Below are positions 46,179 through 55,235 of a DNA stretch of 64,000 bases, in pieces. This stretch comes from Eutypella sp. D-1 (Eukaryota; Ascomycota; Sordariomycetes; Xylariales; Diatrypaceae). Location: the NCBI GenBank assembly GCA_023313575.1, contig JAJTTP010000001.1:4464001-4528000 (forward strand), given 5' to 3'. Both the position numbers and the translations under genes were made by a program. Below the pieces are notes generated by a model. It searched no databases and had not been told where the DNA came from. It worked only from the letters and a program-made list of their open reading frames with translations. Numbering within the stretch: the first letter of the stretch is position 1; every line of letters begins with the position of its first letter.

Positions 46179-49100
46179 TTATACCGTCCATGCCATGAGA
46201 AGCAGAGAAACGAGGAAAACGAGATGTTGGGAAGGCAGGATGGCAGACGACCCCGCTTCCTCCTCATCATCATCATCATCGACCACGAGCCCCCCCTTTG
46301 GAGCGACGCTCGACTGCGAGGCCGGGGCGGGGCTGCTCGGTGTCCCCGATTTGGTCCCGGGCAACGCCGCCGGGCCGACTACGGACGATGCCGGCAAGTC
46401 CGTAGCGGGCGACGCTGCTGAGTCTGTTGCGGGCGGCGCCGGCTTGTCGTCGACTGCGGGCGGCGCCGGCTGTTCGACTACGGGCGATTCCGTCGAGTCC
46501 GTTCCAGGCGACGGCTCCAAATCGGTTGGAGTCAGCGCTGGCTTATTGACTTCTGGCGACGCCGTCACGTCAGTCGCAGGCGACTCTGCCATATCCGTAT
46601 CCGTCGCGGGCGGCGCCGCCTGTTCAACTACCGATGATGCCGTCGAGTCGGCCGCCGGCGCACCCTCGAATTCTTGCCCTGTGGGCTCAGCCGGGGCCAG
46701 GCTAGCCGTGAAATCTCCGCCCGGATTATACGCCGCAGGTGCTGATAGGTCTGCAGGACCCTGCGACGCTTGAATCGGTACGTCCTCGGGCCCTTGCGCC
46801 GTGGTGGGGTTGGGCTGGTCGGGTGCTAGCACTTCGCTTGGGCTCTGCGATATAAGCGGATCCTCTGATGGCACGGGCGCCGGTACATCACCGGCATTTT
46901 GTGATGCGTACACCGTGGGCTTTGGCGAGCTGGGCGCTAGTGCTTGTGTCTGGCTCGAATCGGACGAAGTCGCAAGCGATTCTGACAGCGCCTGTGCAGA
47001 TACGTCGCCGGGGCCTTGCGTCGTGGGTTCTGGCTGGTCGGGCGCTAACACTCCGCCCGAGGTCTGTGCTGCGGGCGAATTATTCGACGGCACAAGCGTT
47101 GCTGTATCACCGAGTCCTTGCGACACGGGCGCCAATCCGTCTCCCGGTCCCTGTGACGCTTGCATAGCGGGCTTTGGCGATGCCATGAGCGAAGTCGACA
47201 GCGCGTGTTGTGCAGTTAGGTCCCCGGATGCTTGGACTGTGGGGTCTGGCTGCTCAGATGCCAGCGCTCGGCTCAAGTTCTGGTCTACAGGCAAATTACT
47301 CGAAGAAGGCACCACCGCCGGCGTTGATATATTATCAAGTCCTTGCGAGACAGACGCCGATACACTGCTACCCGGTCCTTGGGTCGATGAGGAGATCTTC
47401 GACAAGCCAGGCGCCGGTACTTCGCCTAGATCCTGCGAGTCTGACGGCCTGGGCGCCGATTCACCTCCCAGTCCTTGAAATGCGTAGGCAGATACGCCTC
47501 CCGGCTTTTGTGCTGTATGCGCCGCGGTGGCGTTCTTCGAGCCAGACGCGGATGCTCTGCTGAGATCAAGCGCCGCAAGGGAAGCGGACGGCGCCGGTGT
47601 TGACACGACTCCCGCTTGCTGTGATGCATATGCCGTGGAGTTCGCAATCTTCGATGTAGGCACCAACACTCGACTCGAATCAAGTGCGGCAAGCGATCCC
47701 GATGGCGCGTGTGCCGCGGAGTAGACTGACGCAGGCGTGCTGGCATCTTGCAACGCAGGGGAGCCCGTAGACGCGTGCACAGGTTCGTCGAGGCCCTGAA
47801 CCGTGGTATTTGACGCAGTCGCTACCTCTCCGCCTTCTATGTTATGCGCCGTAGGCTGCGAGATGGACGACGGCGCGGCCCCCGCGACCGACGCATTTCC
47901 GGTTTGCTGTGGCGCGTACGCCGTGGCATTTGCGAATTTCGGCGTAGGCGTCGATACTCTACTCAGATTAAATGCCGCTGCCGCAAGAGATTCCGAGGGC
48001 GCGTGTGCTGTAGAGTGTGATGCGGGCGTTAATAATGCATTACTTGAATTGTACGCCTTGGGGAAACCCGGTGGCATACTTTCCGGTCTGCCGAGGCTTT
48101 GCATCGTGTGGTTTGACGCATGCGTCGATACGTTGCTCGAGTTAGGCGCTGCAAGGAGACTTGACGACGTGGGCACTAGGCCATCGAGGATTCGCGCTGC
48201 AGAGTTCGACACCGGCGTTGGCACCTTACTCGTGTTGTGCGCCGCAAGGGAAGCCGATAGCGAAGGTGTCACCGATACACTTCCTGTCTTCTGCGGCGCG
48301 AGTGCCGTCGAGTTTGCGAACTTCGGCGTGGGAGCCAAGACTCTGCTCGAGTTATATGCCGCAATGGAAGGCGCAGGCGCCGAGACATTCCCGGAATTTT
48401 GTGACGCTTGTGCTACGATTGCCCCGAGTCCTGTTGTGGATTTTGAGGCAGGGGTGATCACCCTGCTCGTACTATACGCCACAACTAGAGTCGACGACGC
48501 CGCCGGTACAGATACATTTCCAGTGTTTTGTGGAATATATGCCGTGGAGTTTGCAAACTTAGGCGCCAGCGTCGATGATTTACTCGAGTTAAACGCCACC
48601 AAAGAAGCCGATAGCACAGGTGTTGATGTATTTCCGGGATTTTGCGATGCCTGCGCGGAGACGCCCCCAAGTCCTGCCGTGGAGTTTGATGCAGGCGTTA
48701 TAACACTGCTCGAGTTATACACTGCAACAGAAGCAGACGGTGTAGGCGCCGATGTATTTTCTGGTCTCGGGAACGGAGGTGTAAGTACAAATGGCCTTTG
48801 TGACGCCTGCACCGATACTTGCGCTGTGGGGTGCGGTGAGCCTGGCGTCATGAGCAAGTTCGGCGATACAGAAGACGCAAGTATATCACCAACGCTCTGC
48901 GCCGTGGAATTTGACGAAGTCGGTGTTGCTTTGCCTTGAGTGTGCTCCGAAGCATTCGCTACCGAATCCGATAATGTGGGGAATGGAAGACCTCGCTGTG
49001 TCGTCGAATTTGAGAACCTAACCCCAGGCGTTGGCACTTTATCCGCAGTGTACTTCGACAAGCCCGATGCAGTGGGCAACGGTATTGATGCACCTCCCAG

Positions 49101-52100
49101 CCGCTGCGTCGTGGAGTTCGAAAAGTTGAACGCAGGCGTCGGCACTTTGCCCGGGTTGTACTTCAGATCGTGTGCCATGGACAAGTCGGATGACGATGGT
49201 GTAGCCACTGCAAGTCCTTCCAACTTCTGAGTCGTGGAACTCAACGACGTAGGCACTGTCACATTTCCCAAGCTATACTTCGGATTGAGTTCCGTGGGTG
49301 AGCTTGATGATTCTGATGTGGCTGTTGGCATACTCTCCGCTTTTTGCGCCGTGGAATTCGAGGGCGCAAATGTTTGCACTCTATCCATATCGTCCTGGGG
49401 ATACTGTGTCGCGGATGAGTTGGATGATGACAGCGTGGACACCGGGAGAATTTCGAGCGTCTGCGTCGTAGTGTTTGACCACGAAGGCACTGGCACTCCG
49501 CCCAAGTTGAATTTTGGACCATATGCTGCGGACGCGTTGGGTGACGCTGACACTGACACACCGTGGAGTCGTTGCGTCGTGAAATTTGACGATGTTGGGA
49601 CTGGTGCACTGCCCAATTTCTGCGTGGTGAAGTTCGACGGTGTTGGTACTGGGATGTTATCCAGTCCTTGTGTCGTCAGGTTCGATGATACTCTGCCCGG
49701 GCTGTACTTCGGACTAGATCCTGCAGAAGAGCCCGATGGTGTAGGCACTGGCACATCTGATAGTCCTTGTGTCGTAGAGTTCCACGATACTTGGACCGAG
49801 TTGTAGTTCAGTCGGTGTTCTACGGACGAGTTCGATGACGTTGGCACTGGATCACCGCCTAGCCTTTGTGCCGCTAAGTTCGTTGATGCTCCATCCGAGT
49901 TGGGTGTTGTGCTGTTGGATGTGGACAACGAGCTTGATGAAGTGGGCATTGGCACGTATACTAATCCCTGCGTCGTTGAGTTCCATGATACTCCACCCGG
50001 CCTGTAATTCGCATTGTGCGTCGTTGACGAGCTCGGCACGGTGGGCACCGGCACACTTTCCAATTTCTGTGTTGTGAAGTTCGACGATGCAGACCCCAGC
50101 ACCTCCACCTTATCTGTCGCCGGGAGATCCGACGGCAGGGGAAGAGACACACCTCCAGGTCTCTGTACCGTGGAGTTCGTTGCTCCGCCCAATTTATGCG
50201 GCGCTAGTAGGCCCGACGCCGTAGGTAATGGTGCACCTAGGACTTGTGTTGTGGTGTTGAACCATTCAGGCACCGGCACCCCTACCGGGCCGTATGTTGT
50301 GGGCGAGGATGATGACGCGGGCGCCAGAATGCTGCCGGAGCCCTGTGCTATAAAACTTGACGACTCAGGCGTCAGTACTTTCCCCGTGAAATTTAACGGT
50401 CCAGAGGCCAGTGCAGATGCCGCGGGTGCCGGTGCATCGCTGGGGCTCTGCGATGTATTGTTCAATCGTAATCCAGCCGCTGGGACGACTTCGTTGTGCG
50501 CAGCATGTGGGTCTGCTTGTTCTGGAACCGGTGCCGGTGGCATGGGTGCTGGTGGTGCTGGTGCCGGTGCCGGCGGTACAGGTACAGGCGGCATAGGTTC
50601 TGGAGTCACAGGTGCAGGCGGTACAGGTGCTGGCGGTGCAGGTACTGGTGGTACGGGTGCTTGTGGTGCCGGTGCTTGTGGTGCCGGTGCCTGTGGTGCC
50701 GGTGCCTGTGGTGCCGGTGTTGGTATACCGCCTGGGGCCTGCGCTGTAACGTCTGATGGCTCGGACGCTGGTAGTGCAGGTGCTGGCATGCCTCCTGCGT
50801 CCTGTGTTGTAGGGTTCGACGCCCCAGGGTCCATCACTTCTTGGCTGTGCGCTACGGGCGCGTCCGACAATACAGGTGCCGGTGGCGCGGACGCCGGTGC
50901 GTCTCCTGCTCCCTGTGGAATAGGGTCTGTTGCTCCAGGGACCAGGATTTCTCGGTCCTGTGTCGTGGGCAAGTCTGATGGTGCGGGCTCTGGTAGCCCG
51001 GGTGCCGGTACGTCTCCTAGGACCTGTGTTGTAGGGCTTGGCGTACCAGGCGGCAACTCTCCTTGTTTGCGTGTGTTGGCAAAGTCCAATGACGCAGGTG
51101 CTGGTAGCGTTGGTTCTGGCATGCCTCCCGGACCCTGCGTTGTAGGGTTTGGAAATCCAGCTTCCGGTCCCTGGGAGTTGTGTGCATTAGGTTCCTTTAT
51201 ACTTTGGGGGTCGTCCTTTACGGCGGAGGGTACTAGAACGCCTTCTGGACGAGGTGCTGTAGGAGTCGATAGTCCAGATGCCAGTACCTCTGAGTCGGGT
51301 GCATTGGGACCCATCACAACTCCGGGGCTATTTGCTGCGGAGGGCGCTGGTACGTTCCCAAGGCCTTGTTTCGTAGGGTTTGGTAACCCAGACGCTAGTG
51401 CTCCTGAACTATGTGCCTCAGGTTCCATTACTTCCCCAGGGTTGCCTACACTCGAGGGTGCCAGATTACCTCCCGGGCCCTGTGTTGTGGGGGTTGACAA
51501 TCGAGATGCCAGTAATTCTGAGTCGTGTGCCGTAGGTCCCATTGCATCTCCAAGGCCCTGTCCAGTGGGGTATGATGACGATGAAGGCGCCAGCACTTCC
51601 CCTGGTTCATGCGCCGCAGAGGAGTCCGATGGAGAGGGTGGCGTTGAGGCGCCTTCAGGTCCCTGTACAGCAGGGCTTGACGCTCCAGGAGCCGCAGGTG
51701 CTGGCATACCTTTGGGGTCTTGTGTAGTGGACTTTGAGTCTGAGAACCTAGGCGTTGGCAGCCCTTTCTGCTTGCCCGTTGTTGGTGCTGGTACACCTCC
51801 GGCGTTCAGTGTTGTGGATACTGTGTTTGACGAACCAGGTGACGGAACTTTCTCAGGGCTGTGCGCTGCACGCGTGTCCGATGACAACGCTGGAGATGGT
51901 ACACCTTCAGGCCTCTGCGCCGGGGAGCTTGGTGATACAGATATCGACGGGGCGGCTGCACCCCAAGGGAGCGTCGTCTTAGGCTTCGGGTATAAAGTCC
52001 GGCCGTTTTCCAGCACCAAGGTCGTGTTAGCTAACTCGCCATGCCGGGCACCAATACCCTTCGCTAGTAAGGGCCCCGCTTCTCCGTGCAGGTACAGCGC

Positions 52101-55100
52101 GATGATTTCTCCCATCTTGTTTCTTATTGGAGTTTCATCCCGCCTCTTCTCGATGTCTGACTCAACGCTCAGGTAGGTAGAGTAGAACTGTGGGTCGACA
52201 TCATCCCAAAGATTCTCGCGGTTCTTGAGACCCAAGCGGTTCGCTACATCAACTACCGAGTCTTCGATCGTCTCGAACACCATTTGCGTCTTCTTGTCGT
52301 AGGTCGCCTCAACATTGATGGTGCGGACCACCGTGCTCGCCACGATATAACGATATATAGCGTCGTCATGCGTGTTGCGCTCAGCCACCAAGTCCGCGAG
52401 CTCCCCGATGGCCTTCCATATATCTTCGCCTACACCGAACTCGTAGCCATTCGTGTGGTGACGGATAGCCCACTCACTGGTAGCCAACCGCAGCATGTCT
52501 GGTGAGCCCCAGATATCGTTCATGACAACCGCTGCCTCTCCCTGGAAGGCAGCCCCGGGATCCTCGGCTCCAGCTACCAGATTGATTACGTGCCGCTCCA
52601 TTTGAGGCGTGAAGTTGAACTTCTCTGGTCCCATTTCATCGAGGCGCGCCATAAGCTTTTCGGGATCCTGCATCATTGCCTTGACACTATCTACCATCTC
52701 CTTCCGCTCTTCGGAAGAAATAGAAGGGGTGTGCTTTCCTTTCGGCTTCGTAATCCTGGGGTAGTCTTCTTTCGTTTCAGACTTGTCATCTGACGAATGT
52801 TCTTCATCGTCGGACTCATTATCGGAGGGTTCTTTTTCGTCATTAGACTCGTCATTGGAGGATTCTTCTTCGTCGTTGGACTCGTCCTCGGAAGATTCAT
52901 CATCGTCTTCTTCTTCTTCTTCTTCTTCTTCTTCTTCTTCTTCTTCTTCTTCTTCTTCTTCTTCTTCTTCTTCTTCTTCTTCTTCTTCTTCTTCTTCTTC
53001 TTCTTCTTCTTCTTCTTCTTCTTCTTCTTCTTCTTCTTCTTCTTCTTCTTCTTCTTCTTCTTCTTCTTCTTCTTCTTCTTCTTCTTCTTCTTCTTCTTCT
53101 TCTTCTTCATCATCATCGTCGCCCCCGCCTCCAAAGAGTCCAAATGCTATACCACATCCGATACCTGCAAACGCTCCGAGGGCCCCGAAAATAGAAAGGC
53201 CGTCGCGTATCCATTTCCGTGGAGGCACTTCCGAGAGCAATCCCATCCAACGCGAGATAGACGGATTTGGTGGAGCCGGTAGGTTACCTCCTGGTGGGCC
53301 TATTTCAGGCAGACCTCCTCCTGGCGGTCCTCCTCCTGGCGGTCCTCCTCCCGGCGGTCCTCCTCCTGGCGGGCCTACTATAGGTGGTCCTCCTCCTGGT
53401 TCACTTCCTGGTGGACCTCCTGGCGGTACTCCTCCTGGCGGTCCTCCTCCTGGCGGTCCTCCTCCTGGCGGGCCTACTATAGGTGGTCCTCCTCCTGGCG
53501 GTCCTCCTCCCGGCGGGCCTACTATAGGTGGTCCTCTTCCTGGTTCACTTCCTGGTGGACCTCCTGGTGGTACTCCTCCTGGCGGTCCTCCTCCTGGCGG
53601 TCCTACTGCAGGTGGTCCTCCTCCTGGCGGTTCGCTTGTTTCACTCTCCACCCTATCAGTCTCCCATGCATCTGAATCAGAATCAGAATGTGAATCAGAA
53701 TATGAATCAGAATCTGACCCCCTATCTCGAAGCAGTGCAAGGTTATCGTAGGTGATACTGAACTTGGGTATCAAATTTTCCACCTCGTTCTTGAAGTCTT
53801 TAAAGGCTTCTGGTACATCATCCGGCGGATCTTTCGATTTCAAGGGTAAGTGCGGTCCGTCCTGTTTCAAAACATTTTTCCACGGTTGGGGCTTCTTGGG
53901 GACATTCTTCGGTGGGCGGGCTTTGCCAATTCTGCCCTCTGGGTTCGGCATGATCGTGTCTGGGCGGACTGGTTGCACTCGAACCTTGTCTACCAGCCTA
54001 TCTACCAACTTTTCTTTTGGATAGTTTGCGAGGGAGTCCTTCGGGTTCATTTCATCGACTAAAAAGTTAGGGTGCTCGGGCAGAACGGGTATATTAGCAA
54101 GCCGTGGGGTAGGTGGGAATATATGGCCGAGATGTGATGAGCCCACCAAATTCGATGTTACCTCGTATCCGGCTTCCGACCATTTGCTCGATTTGAAAAG
54201 GTTCGGATATTTACTGTAGAATTGCTGGTCGGATAAAAGTTTCCCTACACCTTCGAAGTCGGCAAATGCTTCACCAGCTTCTACAAATTGCTCTTCGGTG
54301 AAGAAATGTGGGTGCTTGTCGCCCAACAAAGTCTTTAGTGCTTGGTGGGTGTCCTGAAGGGCTTGTCTCGGAGACATAATTGGGTCTACAATTGTGTAAT
54401 GAGCTGCGACCGCCCTGGCCATTTCTAAGAGGGTTGACCCTTCGTTGTTACCCAGGCACTCCAGGGCAAGTTGAAAATCCGATAAGGTAGCGCATGGCGA
54501 CTGTGCCAATGCCTCATTGACAGCCCTGCGTGCGACCTGGTCGACTCCCGTTGCGCGATGAGGTTGGGTCTCTAATACCTTGCGCATCGCGCTGTCGAGC
54601 ACGTGCGAATGTTTGAATTCGTCGACCATGGCGTTGACTCCTCTATACCCCGCGCTACCGTCGCTGGGTGGTGGTTCGAGGGTTGGATGGCGAGGGTAGA
54701 AGTCATCGAGCGCAGCCCCATTAAGCTCGGACGCTACTAGGAAATCCTGGTATCTCCAAGGGAAGGGGACTTCTGCCTGTTTACAGAATGACGTGATTGA
54801 TTTGAACATTTTCTTCATGATCTTATCCCTCTCCCTGCCAAAAAACATACTAGATGCTATACTAGCACACCGGCCTGCCTTAGGGATCATGTCTCCGAGA
54901 TTGTCCTGGCATAGGGCTTGCGCTGGGGAGATAGTGGAGAAAATTCCCTTTCGAGCCGGCGAGAGCTCGTATGCGGCGTTGAGGCATCTAAAGTGCTGGG
55001 CCTGGGGGCCCGGGTAGCTGCCTTCCTGGATCAGGTGGTCGAAGTTGGGTCTGGTGCGGTCGTATGGCTTTTGCACTTCAGGTTCAGGTCCCTTACCCTT

Positions 55101-55235
55101 TCCCGGGGGGGACGGGTTGTCGAACCCGGGAAATCCGCGGTTTACAAGTCGGGGTATGTCAAGCAAAGGCGAGGCTATAGGCGATGCCGCCACCTGCGTG
55201 CCGAGGATCGTGGTGAAATTTCTCAGGACACCCAT
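46179..55235 (-). CDS. Giant mucin-like protein with poly-Glu tract and GPI-type C-terminus
   Basis: One uninterrupted frame of 3018 codons. The ATG at 55235 follows an in-frame TGA only 12 bases upstream. Parts in order: residues 1 to about 490, an unrecognised, mostly helical, Pro-containing region; a Ser-Asp run (about 500-520); a Pro/Gly block (about 532-650); a glycine-rich hydrophobic segment IFGALGAFAGIGCGIAFGLF (about 680-702); four Asp then about 67 Glu (about 709-776); a Ser/Asp/Glu stretch with CK2-like sites; a second unrecognised globular region (about 833-1080); about 1900 residues of Ser/Thr/Pro-rich imperfect repeats with many NSS and NST sequons; and the end AGSSAILPSQHLVFLVSLLLMAWTV-like, a small-residue site, spacer and hydrophobic tail as in GPI signals. 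No clear N-terminal signal peptide is visible. I know no family for it. The frame is certainly maintained: a stop-free 9 kb of repeat-rich sequence would not arise by chance. Expression and membrane orientation are inferred. Confidence 0.8.
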   Translation of the reverse strand: MGVLRNFTTILGTQVAASPIASPLLDIPRLVNRGFPGFDNPSPPGKGKGPEPEVQKPYDRTRPNFDHLIQEGSYPGPQAQHFRCLNAAYELSPARKGIFSTISPAQALCQDNLGDMIPKAGRCASIASSMFFGRERDKIMKKMFKSITSFCKQAEVPFPWRYQDFLVASELNGAALDDFYPRHPTLEPPPSDGSAGYRGVNAMVDEFKHSHVLDSAMRKVLETQPHRATGVDQVARRAVNEALAQSPCATLSDFQLALECLGNNEGSTLLEMARAVAAHYTIVDPIMSPRQALQDTHQALKTLLGDKHPHFFTEEQFVEAGEAFADFEGVGKLLSDQQFYSKYPNLFKSSKWSEAGYEVTSNLVGSSHLGHIFPPTPRLANIPVLPEHPNFLVDEMNPKDSLANYPKEKLVDRLVDKVRVQPVRPDTIMPNPEGRIGKARPPKNVPKKPQPWKNVLKQDGPHLPLKSKDPPDDVPEAFKDFKNEVENLIPKFSITYDNLALLRDRGSDSDSYSDSHSDSDSDAWETDRVESETSEPPGGGPPAVGPPGGGPPGGVPPGGPPGSEPGRGPPIVGPPGGGPPGGGPPIVGPPGGGPPGGGPPGGVPPGGPPGSEPGGGPPIVGPPGGGPPGGGPPGGGPPGGGLPEIGPPGGNLPAPPNPSISRWMGLLSEVPPRKWIRDGLSIFGALGAFAGIGCGIAFGLFGGGGDDDDEEEEEEEEEEEEEEEEEEEEEEEEEEEEEEEEEEEEEEEEEEEEEEEEEEEEEEEEEEEEEEEEEEEDDDESSEDESNDEEESSNDESNDEKEPSDNESDDEEHSSDDKSETKEDYPRITKPKGKHTPSISSEERKEMVDSVKAMMQDPEKLMARLDEMGPEKFNFTPQMERHVINLVAGAEDPGAAFQGEAAVVMNDIWGSPDMLRLATSEWAIRHHTNGYEFGVGEDIWKAIGELADLVAERNTHDDAIYRYIVASTVVRTINVEATYDKKTQMVFETIEDSVVDVANRLGLKNRENLWDDVDPQFYSTYLSVESDIEKRRDETPIRNKMGEIIALYLHGEAGPLLAKGIGARHGELANTTLVLENGRTLYPKPKTTLPWGAAAPSISVSPSSPAQRPEGVPSPALSSDTRAAHSPEKVPSPGSSNTVSTTLNAGGVPAPTTGKQKGLPTPRFSDSKSTTQDPKGMPAPAAPGASSPAVQGPEGASTPPSPSDSSAAHEPGEVLAPSSSSYPTGQGLGDAMGPTAHDSELLASRLSTPTTQGPGGNLAPSSVGNPGEVMEPEAHSSGALASGLPNPTKQGLGNVPAPSAANSPGVVMGPNAPDSEVLASGLSTPTAPRPEGVLVPSAVKDDPQSIKEPNAHNSQGPEAGFPNPTTQGPGGMPEPTLPAPASLDFANTRKQGELPPGTPSPTTQVLGDVPAPGLPEPAPSDLPTTQDREILVPGATDPIPQGAGDAPASAPPAPVLSDAPVAHSQEVMDPGASNPTTQDAGGMPAPALPASEPSDVTAQAPGGIPTPAPQAPAPQAPAPQAPAPQAPVPPVPAPPAPVPPAPVTPEPMPPVPVPPAPAPAPPAPMPPAPVPEQADPHAAHNEVVPAAGLRLNNTSQSPSDAPAPAASALASGPLNFTGKVLTPESSSFIAQGSGSILAPASSSSPTTYGPVGVPVPEWFNTTTQVLGAPLPTASGLLAPHKLGGATNSTVQRPGGVSLPLPSDLPATDKVEVLGSASSNFTTQKLESVPVPTVPSSSTTHNANYRPGGVSWNSTTQGLVYVPMPTSSSSLSTSNSTTPNSDGASTNLAAQRLGGDPVPTSSNSSVEHRLNYNSVQVSWNSTTQGLSDVPVPTPSGSSAGSSPKYSPGRVSSNLTTQGLDNIPVPTPSNFTTQKLGSAPVPTSSNFTTQRLHGVSVSASPNASAAYGPKFNLGGVPVPSWSNTTTQTLEILPVSTLSSSNSSATQYPQDDMDRVQTFAPSNSTAQKAESMPTATSESSSSPTELNPKYSLGNVTVPTSLSSTTQKLEGLAVATPSSSDLSMAHDLKYNPGKVPTPAFNFSNSTTQRLGGASIPLPTASGLSKYTADKVPTPGVRFSNSTTQRGLPFPTLSDSVANASEHTQGKATPTSSNSTAQSVGDILASSVSPNLLMTPGSPHPTAQVSVQASQRPFVLTPPFPRPENTSAPTPSASVAVYNSSSVITPASNSTAGLGGVSAQASQNPGNTSTPVLSASLVAFNSSKSSTLAPKFANSTAYIPQNTGNVSVPAASSTLVVAYSTSRVITPASKSTTGLGAIVAQASQNSGNVSAPAPSIAAYNSSRVLAPTPKFANSTALAPQKTGSVSVTPSLSASLAAHNTSKVPTPVSNSAARILDGLVPTSSSLLAAPNSSNVSTHASNHTMQSLGRPESMPPGFPKAYNSSNALLTPASHSTAHAPSESLAAAAFNLSRVSTPTPKFANATAYAPQQTGNASVAGAAPSSISQPTAHNIEGGEVATASNTTVQGLDEPVHASTGSPALQDASTPASVYSAAHAPSGSLAALDSSRVLVPTSKIANSTAYASQQAGVVSTPAPSASLAALDLSRASASGSKNATAAHTAQKPGGVSAYAFQGLGGESAPRPSDSQDLGEVPAPGLSKISSSTQGPGSSVSASVSQGLDNISTPAVVPSSSNLPVDQNLSRALASEQPDPTVQASGDLTAQHALSTSLMASPKPAMQASQGPGDGLAPVSQGLGDTATLVPSNNSPAAQTSGGVLAPDQPEPTTQGPGDVSAQALSESLATSSDSSQTQALAPSSPKPTVYASQNAGDVPAPVPSEDPLISQSPSEVLAPDQPNPTTAQGPEDVPIQASQGPADLSAPAAYNPGGDFTASLAPAEPTGQEFEGAPAADSTASSVVEQAAPPATDTDMAESPATDVTASPEVNKPALTPTDLEPSPGTDSTESPVVEQPAPPAVDDKPAPPATDSAASPATDLPASSVVGPAALPGTKSGTPSSPAPASQSSVAPKGGLVVDDDDDEEEAGSSAILPSQHLVFLVSLLLMAWTV
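47631..48570 (-). repeat. Divergent protein-coding repeat with FANSTAY core
   Basis: Within the mucin-like part, a unit whose core reads like PKFANSTAYAPQ recurs at least four times (around 47631, 47928, 48303 and 48541) at spacings of about 240-375 bases. Each core is surrounded by SSRV and TGNVSV-like text. Copies differ by many substitutions, so this is an old amplification kept in frame. Confidence 0.7.
50530..50725 (-). repeat. Ala-Pro-Gln / Pro-Val-Pro tandem repeat
   Basis: The giant ORF here encodes repeats of APAPQ (15-base units, near-identical around 50660-50720) running into PPAPVPPAPV-type text. On the DNA level the GGTGCCGGTGC word is repeated. Confidence 0.8.
52906..53108 (-). 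repeat. Pure GAA/TTC trinucleotide repeat, about 67 units
   Basis: 203 bases of perfect TTC on the + strand (GAA on the coding strand), with no interruption. In frame they encode poly-glutamate. No GAG codon breaks the run. The flanks change to GAT (Asp) codons on both sides. Confidence 0.97.
53280..53640 (-). repeat. Pro-Gly coding repeat with internal duplication
   Basis: The + strand word GGCCTACTATAGGTGGTCCT occurs at 53372-53391, 53471-53490 and 53516-53535, embedded in CCTCCTGGCGGT repeats. About 95 bases starting at the first copy reappear, with few changes, from the third copy. The coding strand reads PPGGGPPIVGPPGG-type text. Confidence 0.85.

Noticed and set aside
46801..48939. Further long + strand frames (46801-47478 and 47803-48939)
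   Set aside because: Same reason: antisense shadows of the mucin-like repeats.
50014..52176. 720-codon open frame on the + strand
   Set aside because: It lies wholly antisense to the giant gene's repeat region. It has a Gly/Ala/Cys-rich composition that follows from the repeated Pro/Ala/Thr codons on the other strand, no start context and no domain.
52691..53751. Frames encoding long poly-Ser, poly-Phe or poly-Lys
   Set aside because: They are other readings of the TTC/GAA repeat. Only the poly-Glu reading is embedded in a long frame with flanking globular regions.
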